64,000 nt of DNA from Corydoras sp. C115 (lineage: Eukaryota > Chordata > Actinopteri > Siluriformes > Callichthyidae). The stretch covers positions 2,910,001 to 2,974,000 of the forward strand of contig JAFMOC010000031.1 in the NCBI GenBank assembly GCA_019802505.1. The letters run 5' to 3'. Below are positions 1-10,320 of the stretch, in pieces. How positions within the stretch are numbered: position 1 is the stretch's first letter; each line of letters starts with the position of its first letter. Under the pieces are notes generated by a model. That model saw nothing but the letters and a program-made list of their open reading frames with translations, was not told where the DNA came from and made no database searches. A program made the position numbers and the translations under genes.

Positions 1-1644
1 TATGAAATCTAAAAGCAATCATGAGATATATGCAAGGTTGCCGACAATTCAGCTAAATAGCATCGGAGACCAATAACGTAATGACAGCTTTATCTCCCGA
101 AGAGATTACTTTTTTTAGTTTTAGCTGATTTGGTAGAAACAGTCATCCTTGTGGATCAATGAGATAACCTTGGATGAAGGAAAGAAGTGAAAGCATGCCC
201 ATGCTCCGAATATAGTGTATGAATTAAAATAGAGCTTGAGCTTCGGTTTGATTTCTTTCAAAGCTTTAAAATTAGTCCAAACTTTCTTTCCCAATACTCT
301 GACCATGTGCTTCCTCTTCCTCTTTCGCCACTGGCTGTGATCCGATTTAAACCATTTGGCAAAGAAGTGTCTCTTTGGACCAACTCAGCCCAAGCCTCCA
401 GCCAAAAATCAGCCACAAATGAAACCTGGAACTAAATGAAAGCGAGCAAATCGGCTGGAAGCCTCCTCTGTTCCTCCACCATCCAGTCCTGCCAGAACAC
501 TAATAGAAATTACTCAGCCATGTCCGTCCACGCTGCATATGATATATTACAATCATTTACTTACATCAACTCTACTAGACACACCAGTCCTTAAAAAGCA
601 TTCTGCTAATGACTGTCTGCACGCTGATATAAAAGGCTCCTCAAAACCTAATTATATTCTAAAGTGCTGAACTGGCTAGCTTGAACTCTTACAATAATTA
701 TGCCAGGCCAAGAAGCAGACCCATAACCGTAACCAAATCCGATGGGATGACCCAAACATGACAGCAGCCTGGAGAAAGCCGAACCTACCTCCTTGTAAAA
801 TAGTGCCAACAACCTATGGGAGCTAAATGAAACCCAGCTGAATATTATCACTTGCAATTATGGGTGGTCAGCAGTAAAGGTAACAGCTCAAATGTGTTTG
901 GAATGAGAATGAAAGGCTTCGTGAATGCTGTTGGATTTCTGCGACTGAGAACATGTGCAGTTGAACAGACTATGCAACACCCTATTCAGATACTCCAGAC
1001 AGGACACGTGCAGTCTAGCTGAAGAGGAAACTGGTAGTAAATTGAAGTCCCAGCACTAGAACCACATACCCTGGTAAAACAGGCTTAGTAAAACATTTAG
1101 AAGAATAGCAGCATGAGTTTGTTACCCGGGTGTTTCCGATCATCCTACTCTGAGATAATGTCACATAACCCTAACACAGGCTTTTACTTTAGAGAAAATG
1201 GTGATTAAAAAAAGGGAAAAACTGAGCTGTTTTCATTGCGTATGTTTGTATTGTAGCCAAACATGACCCGAACCTTATATGATGGATTGCAGTAAATGGA
1301 ATTTAAGCCGGTATATAACATAGATAGGATGTAGGGGGCAGGATTGAACTTGTAAAAGTTCTCCATTTGAATCATCACTGAGGTCTCTGACTCATTAATA
1401 GGATTTGCATGAAATGAGTAATCAATAGAATTTCCATTAGGCTAGTGTCTCTTTCTTCAGCAGACAGAGTTGGTGCCTGTAACCTGTAAAAGAACATAAG
1501 CCTTTAAAAAGGCTTACACCATGATGTGAGTCCATGATGGGCAAAGAGGCAGTGTTGATGAAAAAGCACAATTCTGTCCAGCATGTTAAGAGATGTGTCT
1601 TAATACGTTATATCATTATAACATTGTGTCACTCCAGACTCAAT
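1..1644. other. Intronic or flanking DNA, nothing recognised
   Basis: No open frame here looks like a protein exon, and no repeat family was recognised. By position it lies within the intron that follows the protocadherin exon, because that gene reads on the minus strand towards lower coordinates. The ordinary short open frames (61-69 codons) show no family motif. Confidence 0.5.
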
Positions 1645-1666
1645 AAAAAAAAAAAAAAAAAAAAAA
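1645..1666. repeat. Poly-A run of 22 bases
   Basis: Uninterrupted A tract directly left of the 31-bp tandem repeat. It could be the tail of an old retrotransposed fragment or simple slippage; no element body was recognised on its left. Confidence 0.9.
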
Positions 1667-1945
1667 GTTGCCACAACTAATATTATCCCTCATAACAGTT
1701 GCCACAACTACTATAATCCCTCATAAAAGGCTGTCATTTAGCTGACAATTTTATCCATAGCAACTTACAAATAAGACAGCAACAATTACTATAATCACTT
1801 ATAACAGTTGCCACAACTATTATAATTTGTTAAAACCATTTACACAACTAATTTAATCCCTTATAACAGTTGCCCCAAAAACTATAACCCCTCATAAACA
1901 ATGATTGCCCCAACTACTATAATCGCTCATAACATTTTTACAAGC
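1667..1945. repeat. Decayed minisatellite, 31-bp period
   Basis: Units begin with GTTGCCACAACTA and end with ATCCCTCATAACA. Unit starts at 1667 and 1698 are 31 bp apart; starts at 1807 and 1869 are 62 bp apart with a diverged unit between; a last unit starts near 1903. The units differ by several bases, so the array is old. It is interrupted at about 1729-1784 by non-repeat DNA resembling a SINE tail. Confidence 0.8.
1729..1784 (-). mobile_element. SINE 3' tail fragment inside the minisatellite
   Basis: The stretch with CATTTAGCTGACAATTTTAT followed by CAACTTACAA matches by eye the 3' region of the tRNA-derived SINE family seen on the plus strand at 3351-3558 and reversed at 26915-27015. Only the tail is present. 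It may have been inserted into the tandem array or captured during its growth. Confidence 0.4.
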
Positions 1946-3350
1946 ACAATTTGCTGGTCTTGTATATACAGTGCATGTTTCCTATGATCTATGATAAGTG
2001 CACAAGTATGGAAAAAGGAATGTACTCAAAGGAAAAAGGTCTGAAGGAACTAATAATGCAGACAAAATGAAAAACCTTAAAGGCTTGTTGTGACCTACTG
2101 AATATAGATCATGTGTGGTTAAAAAAAAAAACCTTTTGAGGTTAATATTTAAAAACACCTACACATTACACCTACAGGCACTTTTATCACATCCCACTAT
2201 AAGCTACTTCTAACTTTGCAGCTATAACAGATTTTATTCTATTGTAAAGGTGTTTGTTCTGTGTGATTTTTGCTGTTACAATTGCATTTGTGATGTCAAG
2301 ACACTGTTCCTGGAACTAAGGGCCTGTTTTGCAATTTTTGTTTTAGTTCATTTTAAAGGTTTTTAGTGGTGAGGATGAGATGAATGGTCTGTTCTTCTTC
2401 GTCCACGTTTTTGTGGCAACACTTCTGTATTTGAAATAGTCACTGAGAAGGCATAACATATTACGGCTGATATTGTTGAAAACCAAAGAACTGTGTATTG
2501 GAGGCTTAAACATTTTACACCTTGTTTAAACGGCACCCGGTTCTTAGTCCTGCCTGATCATGCCTCACTTACCTAATGCAGTAACCTAATCCTGAGGGTC
2601 AAGTGGTCCGCTGAATTTTCATGCCACAAGCCATGCTTCAGCGGAGGCTCTGTTAGTATTTAGAGGACAATCAGAGACAGGAAAAGAGGTGTACCTTCAA
2701 CACATGGTGATGGTTGAAAGACCATTAGCAGAGAAGCTGCACAGAGCACAGGAGAGTACAAGTGAGCTGCTTAGAGAATAAAGCAGGCTGCAAGAGGCAA
2801 GAGTTGCCAGACATTTTGCCCCATGGCCAGGCCATTAATAGCTGTATAGTGTGGCTGCACAGAGTAAAATAACAGCATGATGATGAATTTTCAGGGACTA
2901 TTTTATTTTACCAAGACATAAAACAGCATATTCTGCTTACACTTTCCAGGTTCGCTACCCTGACGAGTCCTGGGTGTTAAGTAAGATGCAGAAGAGGCTG
3001 GGCGTGAAACACATAAAACACACACAACACAGCTTTATCTACAAAGAAGTGCCGTGCTTTATTTGAAACCTTATCAGTCTGCTGCCGATCACACAGCAGC
3101 ATCAGCGTGACTGAGATAAACATTGTCCATTCTTGCTGGGTACAATCTATTCAGCTATGAAGAAGTCTATAGGATGTGGTCCAGTTATGATGCCGTTGAG
3201 AAGAGCACTGCACCAGGCAGTTGACATGATGCTTGACACTGAATGCTGTGTCCACTGGAGTAAAGAGTGACTTGAAAGACTGCTCAGTAGTCTATAATTT
3301 GTATATAGATACATTGTGTTTATACAATGTCCCATCTGAACACCTTAAAT
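1946..3350. other. Intronic DNA, nothing recognised
   Basis: No exon-like frame and no recognised repeat. Short A-runs only. Confidence 0.5.
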
Positions 3351-3558
3351 GGAAGTGGTAGCTCAGTGGTTAGAGTGTTGGGCAATCAATATGAAGGTTG
3401 TGGGTTCAAACCCCAGGACCACTGACGTTACCAATGTGGGTCTTTCAGCAATGCTCTTAACCCTCATTGCTCCAGGGATGCTGTGGCCAACGCTGTGCTC
3501 GCGTTGTAAGTCGAGTTTTTAAATAAAAGTGTCTGCCAGATGACCAAATGTAAATGTA
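3351..3558 (+). mobile_element. tRNA-derived SINE (second family)
   Basis: The 5' part keeps RNA polymerase III promoter boxes: an A-box like TGGTAGCTCAGTGG at 3356 and a B-box GGTTCAAACCC at 3403. The 3' part ends in the tail AAATGTAAATGTAA. A diverged copy lies at 30444-30665, and reversed 3' fragments at 26915-27015 and 58150-58245. The length of about 205 bp is typical of a tRNA-SINE. The tRNA-like head is not a functional tRNA gene, because no cloverleaf is completed. Confidence 0.7.
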
Positions 3559-3689
3559 ATCTCATGATCTTCCGCTTAATCCCATACTTGGGACTAGGTT
3601 CCCAGGGGACAACTAATCCACCATCCTGCCATCAGTAATCTGAATAATTTGGTCTATAATTAAAAACAAAAATTAGACAATGCTTCAAA

Positions 3690-3822
3690 ACTCCAGGATC
3701 ACTAATGTGCTCTGATCTGCTCTTGATCGTTAGAGAAGAAGACTAACAAACTATTTTAAAAAACAGATGGACTATAGTGAGGAAACATAATGTAACAAAT
3801 AAAGTGGCCGGTAAGTGTAAAA
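3690..3822 (+). mobile_element. Fragment of a fish MITE ending in a Tc1-type terminal repeat
   Basis: The segment holding AACAGATGGACTATAGT is shared with a common fish non-autonomous DNA transposon. It finishes with ATAAAGTGGCCGGTAAGTG (3804-3822), nearly the same as the terminal repeat of the Tc1-like element at 17764-18985. The other end is not recognisable. Confidence 0.5.
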
Positions 3823-5580
3823 ACAAATTTTAATACTGCTTATGACTATACTATGTTAAAAATAGAATAATAAGCATGATAATTAATAATAATTATAGCT
3901 TGTATATAAAACGGTCTTTATAACTGTGCTTTTCTACTTTAGTACAGGAATATACTTAAAGTTACCCTTGAGACATGTTTGCAATGAAAGGCGGCAAATA
4001 GGTCTCTTAATGTGGGGTTAGAATACTTAAATGGTGGCATGAAAGGAACAATAAGTGGGGCAGAACCCACAACAGGAAAGTCAATATTTTCATCCCATGA
4101 GTCTGATCCGATCCACAAGTCTCTAGACAGAACAGTTAAAATGGCTCTTTAACTGATAAAATCTCATCTAATAGAACGCTTTCCTCCAGCCATGCATACT
4201 ATTCCTTTTCCCAGTCTGACCTTAAGGGTGTCCCCAAGAGCTGGATGTGTCCCATATCAGGTGACTTAGCAACTCTAATGCCGACGGAACAATTAATATA
4301 GCTGCTTGGGTAAACCAGGTTAAGAAATAACTCCCCTCCTTGTCATGCATGGGGCTTCCTCTTTTGTGGAGCGCGTCGTGAATGAGCAATAAGTAAAAGG
4401 GGGGGAAATGGGCATCGCAGTCTGAGCTCTTTTATAAGCATGCCCTCTCTCTATACATCAGCCACTGAGGCCCACAATGCCACTCAAGCTTTGCCATGCT
4501 AAGGATAAGCCCGTCTCTCTGGGTAAACTATGGCTGTGTGAGACATTCGCAGACTCTCACTTGCTATCCGTCTGAGGACCGCACACAGTCCAAGAGGTGG
4601 ATTCGCGGCCAGATGCTCCTCACGGGATATTTTCGCACCGAGCTCAGAGAACAAAAATACATGCTCTCGGCTGAATTCTGCCATTCACTCAGGGCCCACC
4701 GTCATTCAACATGAACTTGGCTTTGATTCCCATTCACGTGCACAGTTCAAAGTCTGAAAGCTGCACAGAATGAACTAGATTGTCACGCCGAGTGCAGACA
4801 CTGAACATACTCATTGAAATATGCAGCCTTGTTATATTCCTTTGGTCAATTTCCAAGCGCAAGTAATTGAGAATGTTGCACTACAGAGACCTTGGCAGCG
4901 GAAGCTTTTCAAAAATGCTAATTAGTAACTTAATCAGACATGGGAGGCATGAATTCGGCTAATTCTCACAAGAAGTTACAAATTATCGTTCCTCCTATTA
5001 ATGCTGCTTCAACATCTTGATTGCGGACTGTGTTAACCTTAATTATAAAACGGGTCCTTAAACCTGATTGGCTGAGCCATTTGTCCAGTTGTGACATTAT
5101 TGACAATAACGCACACCTCTGAGCGCCTCAAATTTGTATCAATGTGTGATAAACAATACATTACATGTAGCATAAAAGGAAATAAAGATTAATATAAACA
5201 GGGAGCCATTTCTTGATGAACACTAAGAGGGCATCCCATTACTAAGCAATCAATGTTCCCTTTAAAAACATGTCTACTATGGTCAATATGGAAAAAGCAT
5301 GCCTTGATTTACTAATTTCCCCAATTACTCATATGTGTGTTTTTAATTTAAAATGTAACAAACCAATCAGCATATCATTTGCCATTCCATTTAAAAGCCT
5401 GGTGCATTCTGACTTTGGAAGATTGGTCAATGCATTGACATGCAGATGACATCACCACAAACCCAGACAAAACCGGATCTAGTGGCTAGAAGTGGATAAT
5501 CAAGTCTCTGCAATCAACCTACCTTACATCAAAATTATATTAAAACTTAAAATGTAATGGATTAATGGAGCGATGAGCAC
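3823..5580. other. pcdh11: Intron 3' of the protocadherin exon
   Basis: No cadherin-like frame was found here in any reading frame, so the next coding exon lies beyond the left edge and the intron is at least 5.5 kb. The part at about 4340-4720 is richer in GC and CpG than its surroundings and free of recognised repeats; it may be conserved non-coding DNA, but this is a guess. Confidence 0.5.
5517..5526 (-). other. pcdh11: Downstream alternative splice donor directly after an in-frame stop
   Basis: On the minus strand the sequence reads TAAG then GTAGGT, a near-consensus donor (GT at 5522-5521). The TAA at 5526-5524 is in frame with the protocadherin exon. If this donor were used instead of the one at 5586-5585, the exon would be 64 bases longer and translation would stop after 202 residues. 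Whether it is used is unknown. Confidence 0.4.
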
Positions 5581-5589
5581 ACCCACCTT
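5581..5589 (-). other. pcdh11: Splice donor of the first coding exon
   Basis: Minus-strand AAG followed by GTGGGT, with the GT at 5586-5585. It fits the vertebrate donor consensus. The coding similarity to PCDH11 runs up to the lysine codon at 5589-5587 and then stops, which independently places the boundary here, in phase 0. Confidence 0.8.
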
Positions 5590-6132
5590 AACTAGCTCAT
5601 AATGCTGGATGCCGTTGATTCCCACATCCGGGTCAACGGCAGATGGTACCGGATAGCGGCTGTTGATGACCGTGTTTTCAGGAATGGAGATGTTGATGAC
5701 AGTAGATTGGAACAGCGGGGCATTATCATTGATATCTTCAATGAGGAAGCGAATCTTGACAAGACGGAAGATCTCGTCAGGCAGCACAGCCACTTCGATC
5801 TCGTAGTAGCAGCGATTCTCACCGTAGACTCCCGAGCATAGTTTCTCACGATCGATCCGGTTCGCTGTGGTGAAGATCTCCCCCGTGCTGGCCTCCACCC
5901 TCACCAAAGGCAATTCACCCGATTTATACACTGGTTTGAACTCCAAGGCCGAAGACAGCTTGACACCGGGCTCCAGGTTCAGATCCAGGTCTTTGCGCAA
6001 GTTCCCGATGCGCACGTTCTCCGGCTGCTCCTCCTTCATGGTGTAATCCTTCTCCTGCGCCCAGCACAGTGACACCAGGCATGTGAGAAATAGCACCAGC
6101 ACATGGGCCTCAATGGAGGAGTCCCAGCTCAT
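5587..6132 (-). CDS. pcdh11: Protocadherin-11-like, first coding exon (partial)
   Basis: Encodes the N-terminal 182 residues of a delta-1 protocadherin, a single-pass calcium-dependent cell-adhesion protein of the neuronal plasma membrane. Residues 1-25 form a signal peptide with a hydrophobic core at 10-25 and likely cleavage before QEKDY. Cadherin repeat 1 follows, with calcium-binding signatures PEN (37-39), DRE (94-96) and DINDNAP (133-139). Repeat 2 starts with PEN (151-153) and DPDVGIN (167-173) and is cut by the exon end. C99 and C108 resemble the cysteine pair of this subfamily, and N147 starts a glycosylation sequon. By eye it fits PCDH11 better than PCDH9, for instance in the QEK start after the signal peptide and in VLPDEIFRLVKIRF. 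The ATG has A at -3 and precedes the signal peptide directly. The remaining repeats, membrane segment and cytoplasmic tail are outside the window. The paralogue call could be wrong; a delta-1 protocadherin is near certain. Confidence 0.9.
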
Positions 6133-6169
6133 AGTGGGTGGAGATTTCTTCTGGGCAAGTCTGTAATTT
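6133..6169 (-). other. pcdh11: 5' UTR part of the coding exon, with acceptor at its upstream edge
   Basis: Above the ATG the minus strand carries a long pyrimidine tract (about 6215 down to 6175) ending in ACCATAG, with the AG at 6171-6170. This is a good acceptor, leaving a 37-base untranslated leader in this exon and implying non-coding exon(s) upstream. Weaker AGs at 6162-6161 and 6152-6151 are alternatives. Confidence 0.6.
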
Positions 6170-6525
6170 CTATGGTAATAAGGAAAGAGGAGAAGGGGGA
6201 AAAGATAATTGTTGTATTACAAAAGCATGTAACACCCAATTACACATTTGACTATAATTAGCATTCTTTTCACTGTTCAGTTTTCATAAGTGACCTTTCA
6301 CATCTTAGCAAATGAGAAGAAAGTCAGCATCTCACATCTATGGAACAACATTTAGTAGTGTTCAACACAATTAACCTTTGGCGCTCCCCATCAAAAGATG
6401 ACTGTATGGACAAGTAACTGGTATAGGTTCACTTGACTAATTAATGCTGTTAAGTGTTTCAAACTGCACAAACTTTTACAGCAATAAAGCATGATTATGT
6501 AACATAATTGATTGCACATCCAAAT

Positions 6526-6526
6526 C

Positions 6527-6621
<95 letters not shown>

Positions 6622-6643
6622 TGCATGCATACACACACACACA
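6526..6643. repeat. Compound microsatellite (GT)n(TA)n(CA)n
   Basis: A short GT run passes into about 70 bases of TA, then CA runs broken by ATGC repeats (6605-6643). It is the left neighbour of a MITE remnant. Translated, it gives repetitive Tyr-Ile strings that are not protein. Confidence 0.95.
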
Positions 6644-6759
6644 GTTAATATATCCAAATAAAGCCAATAACAAGTACTAAATAGGTTTGCTATATACAAA
6701 CTATAGTCTCCTTGTCTCACAAGCCACAAAGCAGGATGGTGGATGATTCCCAAGACAGC

Positions 6760-7145
6760 AATGATTTTGTGGTATGTATCAGTATGTGTTGTGCTGGTAG
6801 GTGTGCAGACGACACAGTATTACTGCTGTGGTTTATGAAACACCACAGTGTCACCACTGGATTGAGAATAATCTACCATCCAAAAATGTCTGGCCACCAG
6901 CATCCTGTAGGCCGCGTCCTGTGAGCAGTGATGCAGGATTAAAGGATGACTAATGCAAACTGTGCAACAGCACATGAGTTGACTTCACATGTACAACATA
7001 AAGCAGTAAGGTAGATGTGGCTTTTAAAATCCACCATGAGAATAATACACTTTAATGCATCATCATAACTTATCATCATAACTTTTTTTAACTACAGTGC
7101 TGAGAATCATCCACCACCTACTGAACAACACCTGCTGTATAAGTA
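6760..7145. mobile_element. Diverged palindromic fish MITE
   Basis: The text matches by eye a widespread fish non-autonomous DNA transposon: CACCACAGTGTCACCACTGG at 6841, then CAGCATCCTGTAGGC at 6899 and GTGCTGAGAATCATCCACCA at 7098. The same family recurs at 36625-37105 and in pieces at 17375-17552, 22042-22112, 51283-51433 and 61012-61087. No coding capacity. Confidence 0.5.
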
Positions 7146-7889
7146 AGTATAAGTATAACACATGCTCTCTCTGAGGCAGATCTGTACATTTGTACAGCTG
7201 TGCTTGGAAAATCCATGCTATAGTTAAACTGTTTATTACACAATGCAATTGATGTGAGTTTGATTTTGGACACCAAAATATAATACAACTGATAAAGCCC
7301 TAGAGTTTACAGCACTGGAGCACCATGAGACGAAATGCGAGCATGTGCTTTCCTTAAGCCACTTTACAACCAGGCATCGCATTTATTCAAACTGCAACAC
7401 ATGCAGTATTACGAGGCAAATACTCTGGCCTGTACAAAAGACTCCATTACACGAAAATAGGCTTTAACCATTAAGATTTGCTACTGGTACTTTGAATTCT
7501 TAAGAAAAGGATGAGAATATCACTTTTTATGAATATGAATAGTGTATTATGCTTTTACATACAGATGGCTATGACATTATCAAGAACACACAATATAGAG
7601 AAGTGTATAGGCTTAATGTTTTATTTTCTTCAACTGTTTAACTAAATGTTTATGAATTTCATTAAAAACCTACTGCTATCTGGAGAATGATTTATAGACT
7701 CCTCCTGCATCAGTGCAGTAAATATCTGCTTTCCATTTACAGTCCTATACAAAAGCTCAAGCACCCGTTGTCAACTGTACAGTTTTAACTTGAGAATTTT
7801 TTTAAATGTCTGCAGATTTAAATGCACTAAATATTTATTTACATAACTTTTTTTTTTACGATATGGGGCAGCTGGGGATCCAGGGTCGA

Positions 7890-8102
7890 ATCCAGACTTT
7901 GGGGGAATTTTGCTCAATCACACATACACACACAAACACAGAGGCAATTAAGAACATCATATTCACCCTGAATCCGGAAAACCAGGGAGAAACACACGCG
8001 GACACAGGTAGAACATGAAAAAACCTCACCCAGATCGGGATTCCAACCTGGATCCCCAGTGCTGAGTGGCGAACAGGCTAACTACTAAGTCACAATGGCA
8101 CA
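7890..8102 (-). mobile_element. DANA/mermaid-type SINE, old copy
   Basis: Reading on the minus strand it has the tRNA-like head (complement of GCTAACTACTAAGTCACAAT) and the core with the CCCACGCGGACAC-like segment. The 3' half is degraded. This is the same family as the intact copies at 15180-15905. Confidence 0.7.
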
Positions 8103-10320
8103 AAAAGTGATTTTGTTTTTCAATTAGTTAAATACAGAGTAAAAAAATAATTAAATGCAAGTGTTTAGATTTTATATTACCATTAATCACCACTAATAGC
8201 ATCAAAATGTACAAAACTTTATAGTAATCTAATGTACACTTGTTAATCGAATCACTGTTTTGAAGACTAGAGAATTCCGTACCATCCACAAAAGTGCAAT
8301 TCTAATTTCCAGCCTGCTGCAGTTCAGTATTTAAAGAAGTTTAACTAAACACAAAGGTTCTTTGTTGAAATAAGGAACCTAAAAGGCCACAATTACACGC
8401 CACAGGATTACAAATTCATATTTGTCATATTCCTAGTTTCTGTCATGATTCATGAATTAGTATTCTGGTGTTTGCTGGCAGTTCCATGGCTACGCTGATC
8501 CTGTTGGGGCATTATGTAAATGAAAGTTGCCCGAGGCTTTCATTACATGTCAGTAGCTCAACTGGGTCATTAAAAAACTGGTCGGGAAGATGGAAGATAG
8601 CTCACATTCCAAGTACTTGACGATTGTTCCATGTTACACAGATCCATAGGCTGTGTGTGTTTTTTTTTTTTTTTGAAGAAGAAGAAAATGTGATTTCTGT
8701 AATTTCCCCAGACACTCTGAAAAGCCATTCAATTTGGCTTTTTTTTCTTGTAATCAAAGCAATTCGAACAGTGGGAAAGTTTAAAAAGTGCAATCTATGC
8801 ATCTTTAATTTGCCTGGCTGCAGACGTCTTCTCCTTCTCCTCCGGTTGACAAATACTTGGGCAGCCTTTTTGTCGGGAAACTATGCATTAAATATAACTA
8901 GTGTATTAATGGCACTAATATGAGACAGTAGAACAAGGACAGTGAGAATAAAGTGCTCTTTACTGAAAGTTTTATTAAAGGATCTCTGATGAATATTCAA
9001 ATGCGTAGTTCACAAATAATAGATGTCTGGTTATTAACCAATCGGATTTCTTATTTGCTGATTTGCGAGTGTCTAATGAACAAATTTCTCAAAAGTTCCT
9101 CGGCTATTTTATTGCAGGCATTGAGATTGCCTTCTGCCATAAAATATTTATAATGGGTTGATGAAATGACCGTGACATTTATCACTGATATTTTCCGGAA
9201 GGAGGACATTTTTGAACGTATTGCGGGTTTAGAGCTGTTTTGGTCTGTGTGGACTGCAAACAAAGATAAAGCCAGGTCCACGCTGGTAGGACATGCTGCG
9301 TTTTTCACAGCTTCAGATTTGAAGTGGACCACTGAGAAGACATAGACGGCATGCAGGAGCGCACTTTTATATAGACCTGATCAATAACCTGTGTTTTCTT
9401 CACACTCATTCTTTGGCTGTTAGCTATCAGTTGAAGTTTGAAAGGGATTATTTATTCTGCATAGACTTTAATCTAGGGTGGTTGTATGTTACCTCAAAGG
9501 GGGTCATTTCTTGAAGTTTGCATGTTCTACAAGTAGTTGTGTTTTATTTTTGCAGTGGACTGCTAAGCCATATGGCGTTATAGTACAATTGATGGTACGA
9601 TTATTGTCTATTCACAAATCACAATTAAATGGTTCTTAGGAAATAATTAAATTAATTTAAAAAAGTGACAAAATTACAGGAACAATTCATGATGTTTGTT
9701 ATTTCATTTAAACACAAAATTAAGTTTTGAGATCAAGGGCTTTTGCTGAATAATAACACAAAACATAAAACATTCAAAATAAAAACTAAATTTGTGTCCC
9801 TTTTAGTTCATATTTTTATATCTATTTAAAAATAAACTAGACTTTTTTCCTGTAAGGCCATAGCAAACAGACTTGTGCTGCAAGAGTAACTTTTTTTTTG
9901 TTCCGCGCGAGTTGTGCCACTTGATCTAATGTTCCGGCTTTCGTCATAATATGTATTAAGTACATAATATGTTGAGGTGCTCTTATGAATAATTAATTGT
10001 AATATTTTTAATCATGATTTATTACAAAAAAAAAGATTCATTGTTTCATTCCTATATAAATAATAATAAAAGATAATAGCCTGATTGATATTCCTCTAGG
10101 CTTCTGTGTACTAAGATTAGTGTTGTGACAATTATAAGAGAGTAAAGCCAAAGCAAATCCTCCTTCCTCCAAAGGTAGGTCTTTAGTAGCATTTCGGTAA
10201 TGCTGTCTACAATCTTGCTGACGATGAGCCCTTCTGAACTTAACCTGAAATAGGACACAACAAAAGCGCCCAGTATATGCACCAGCTCAAAAGTGAGTGC
10301 TGTCTGGCATTTTCTAAGAA
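8103..10320. other. Unique intronic DNA, no gene recognised
   Basis: Several open frames of 66-99 codons are present, but they cross A- or T-rich runs and show no domain. No repeat family was recognised. AT-rich throughout. Confidence 0.45.

Noticed and set aside
1667..1945. Possible CRISPR array
   Set aside because: The units are directly adjacent without unique spacers, and the DNA is vertebrate.
3356..3413. tRNA-like A and B boxes, also at 15557 and 45730
   Set aside because: They belong to SINE heads; no full tRNA cloverleaf follows.
5592..5849. Frames overlapping the protocadherin exon on both strands
   Set aside because: Shadows of the true coding frame, which carries the cadherin motifs.
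6391..6753. 120-codon open frame with Tyr-Ile repeats (similar ones at 17711, 18932 and 21153)
   Set aside because: Translation of a TA/CA microsatellite; not a protein.
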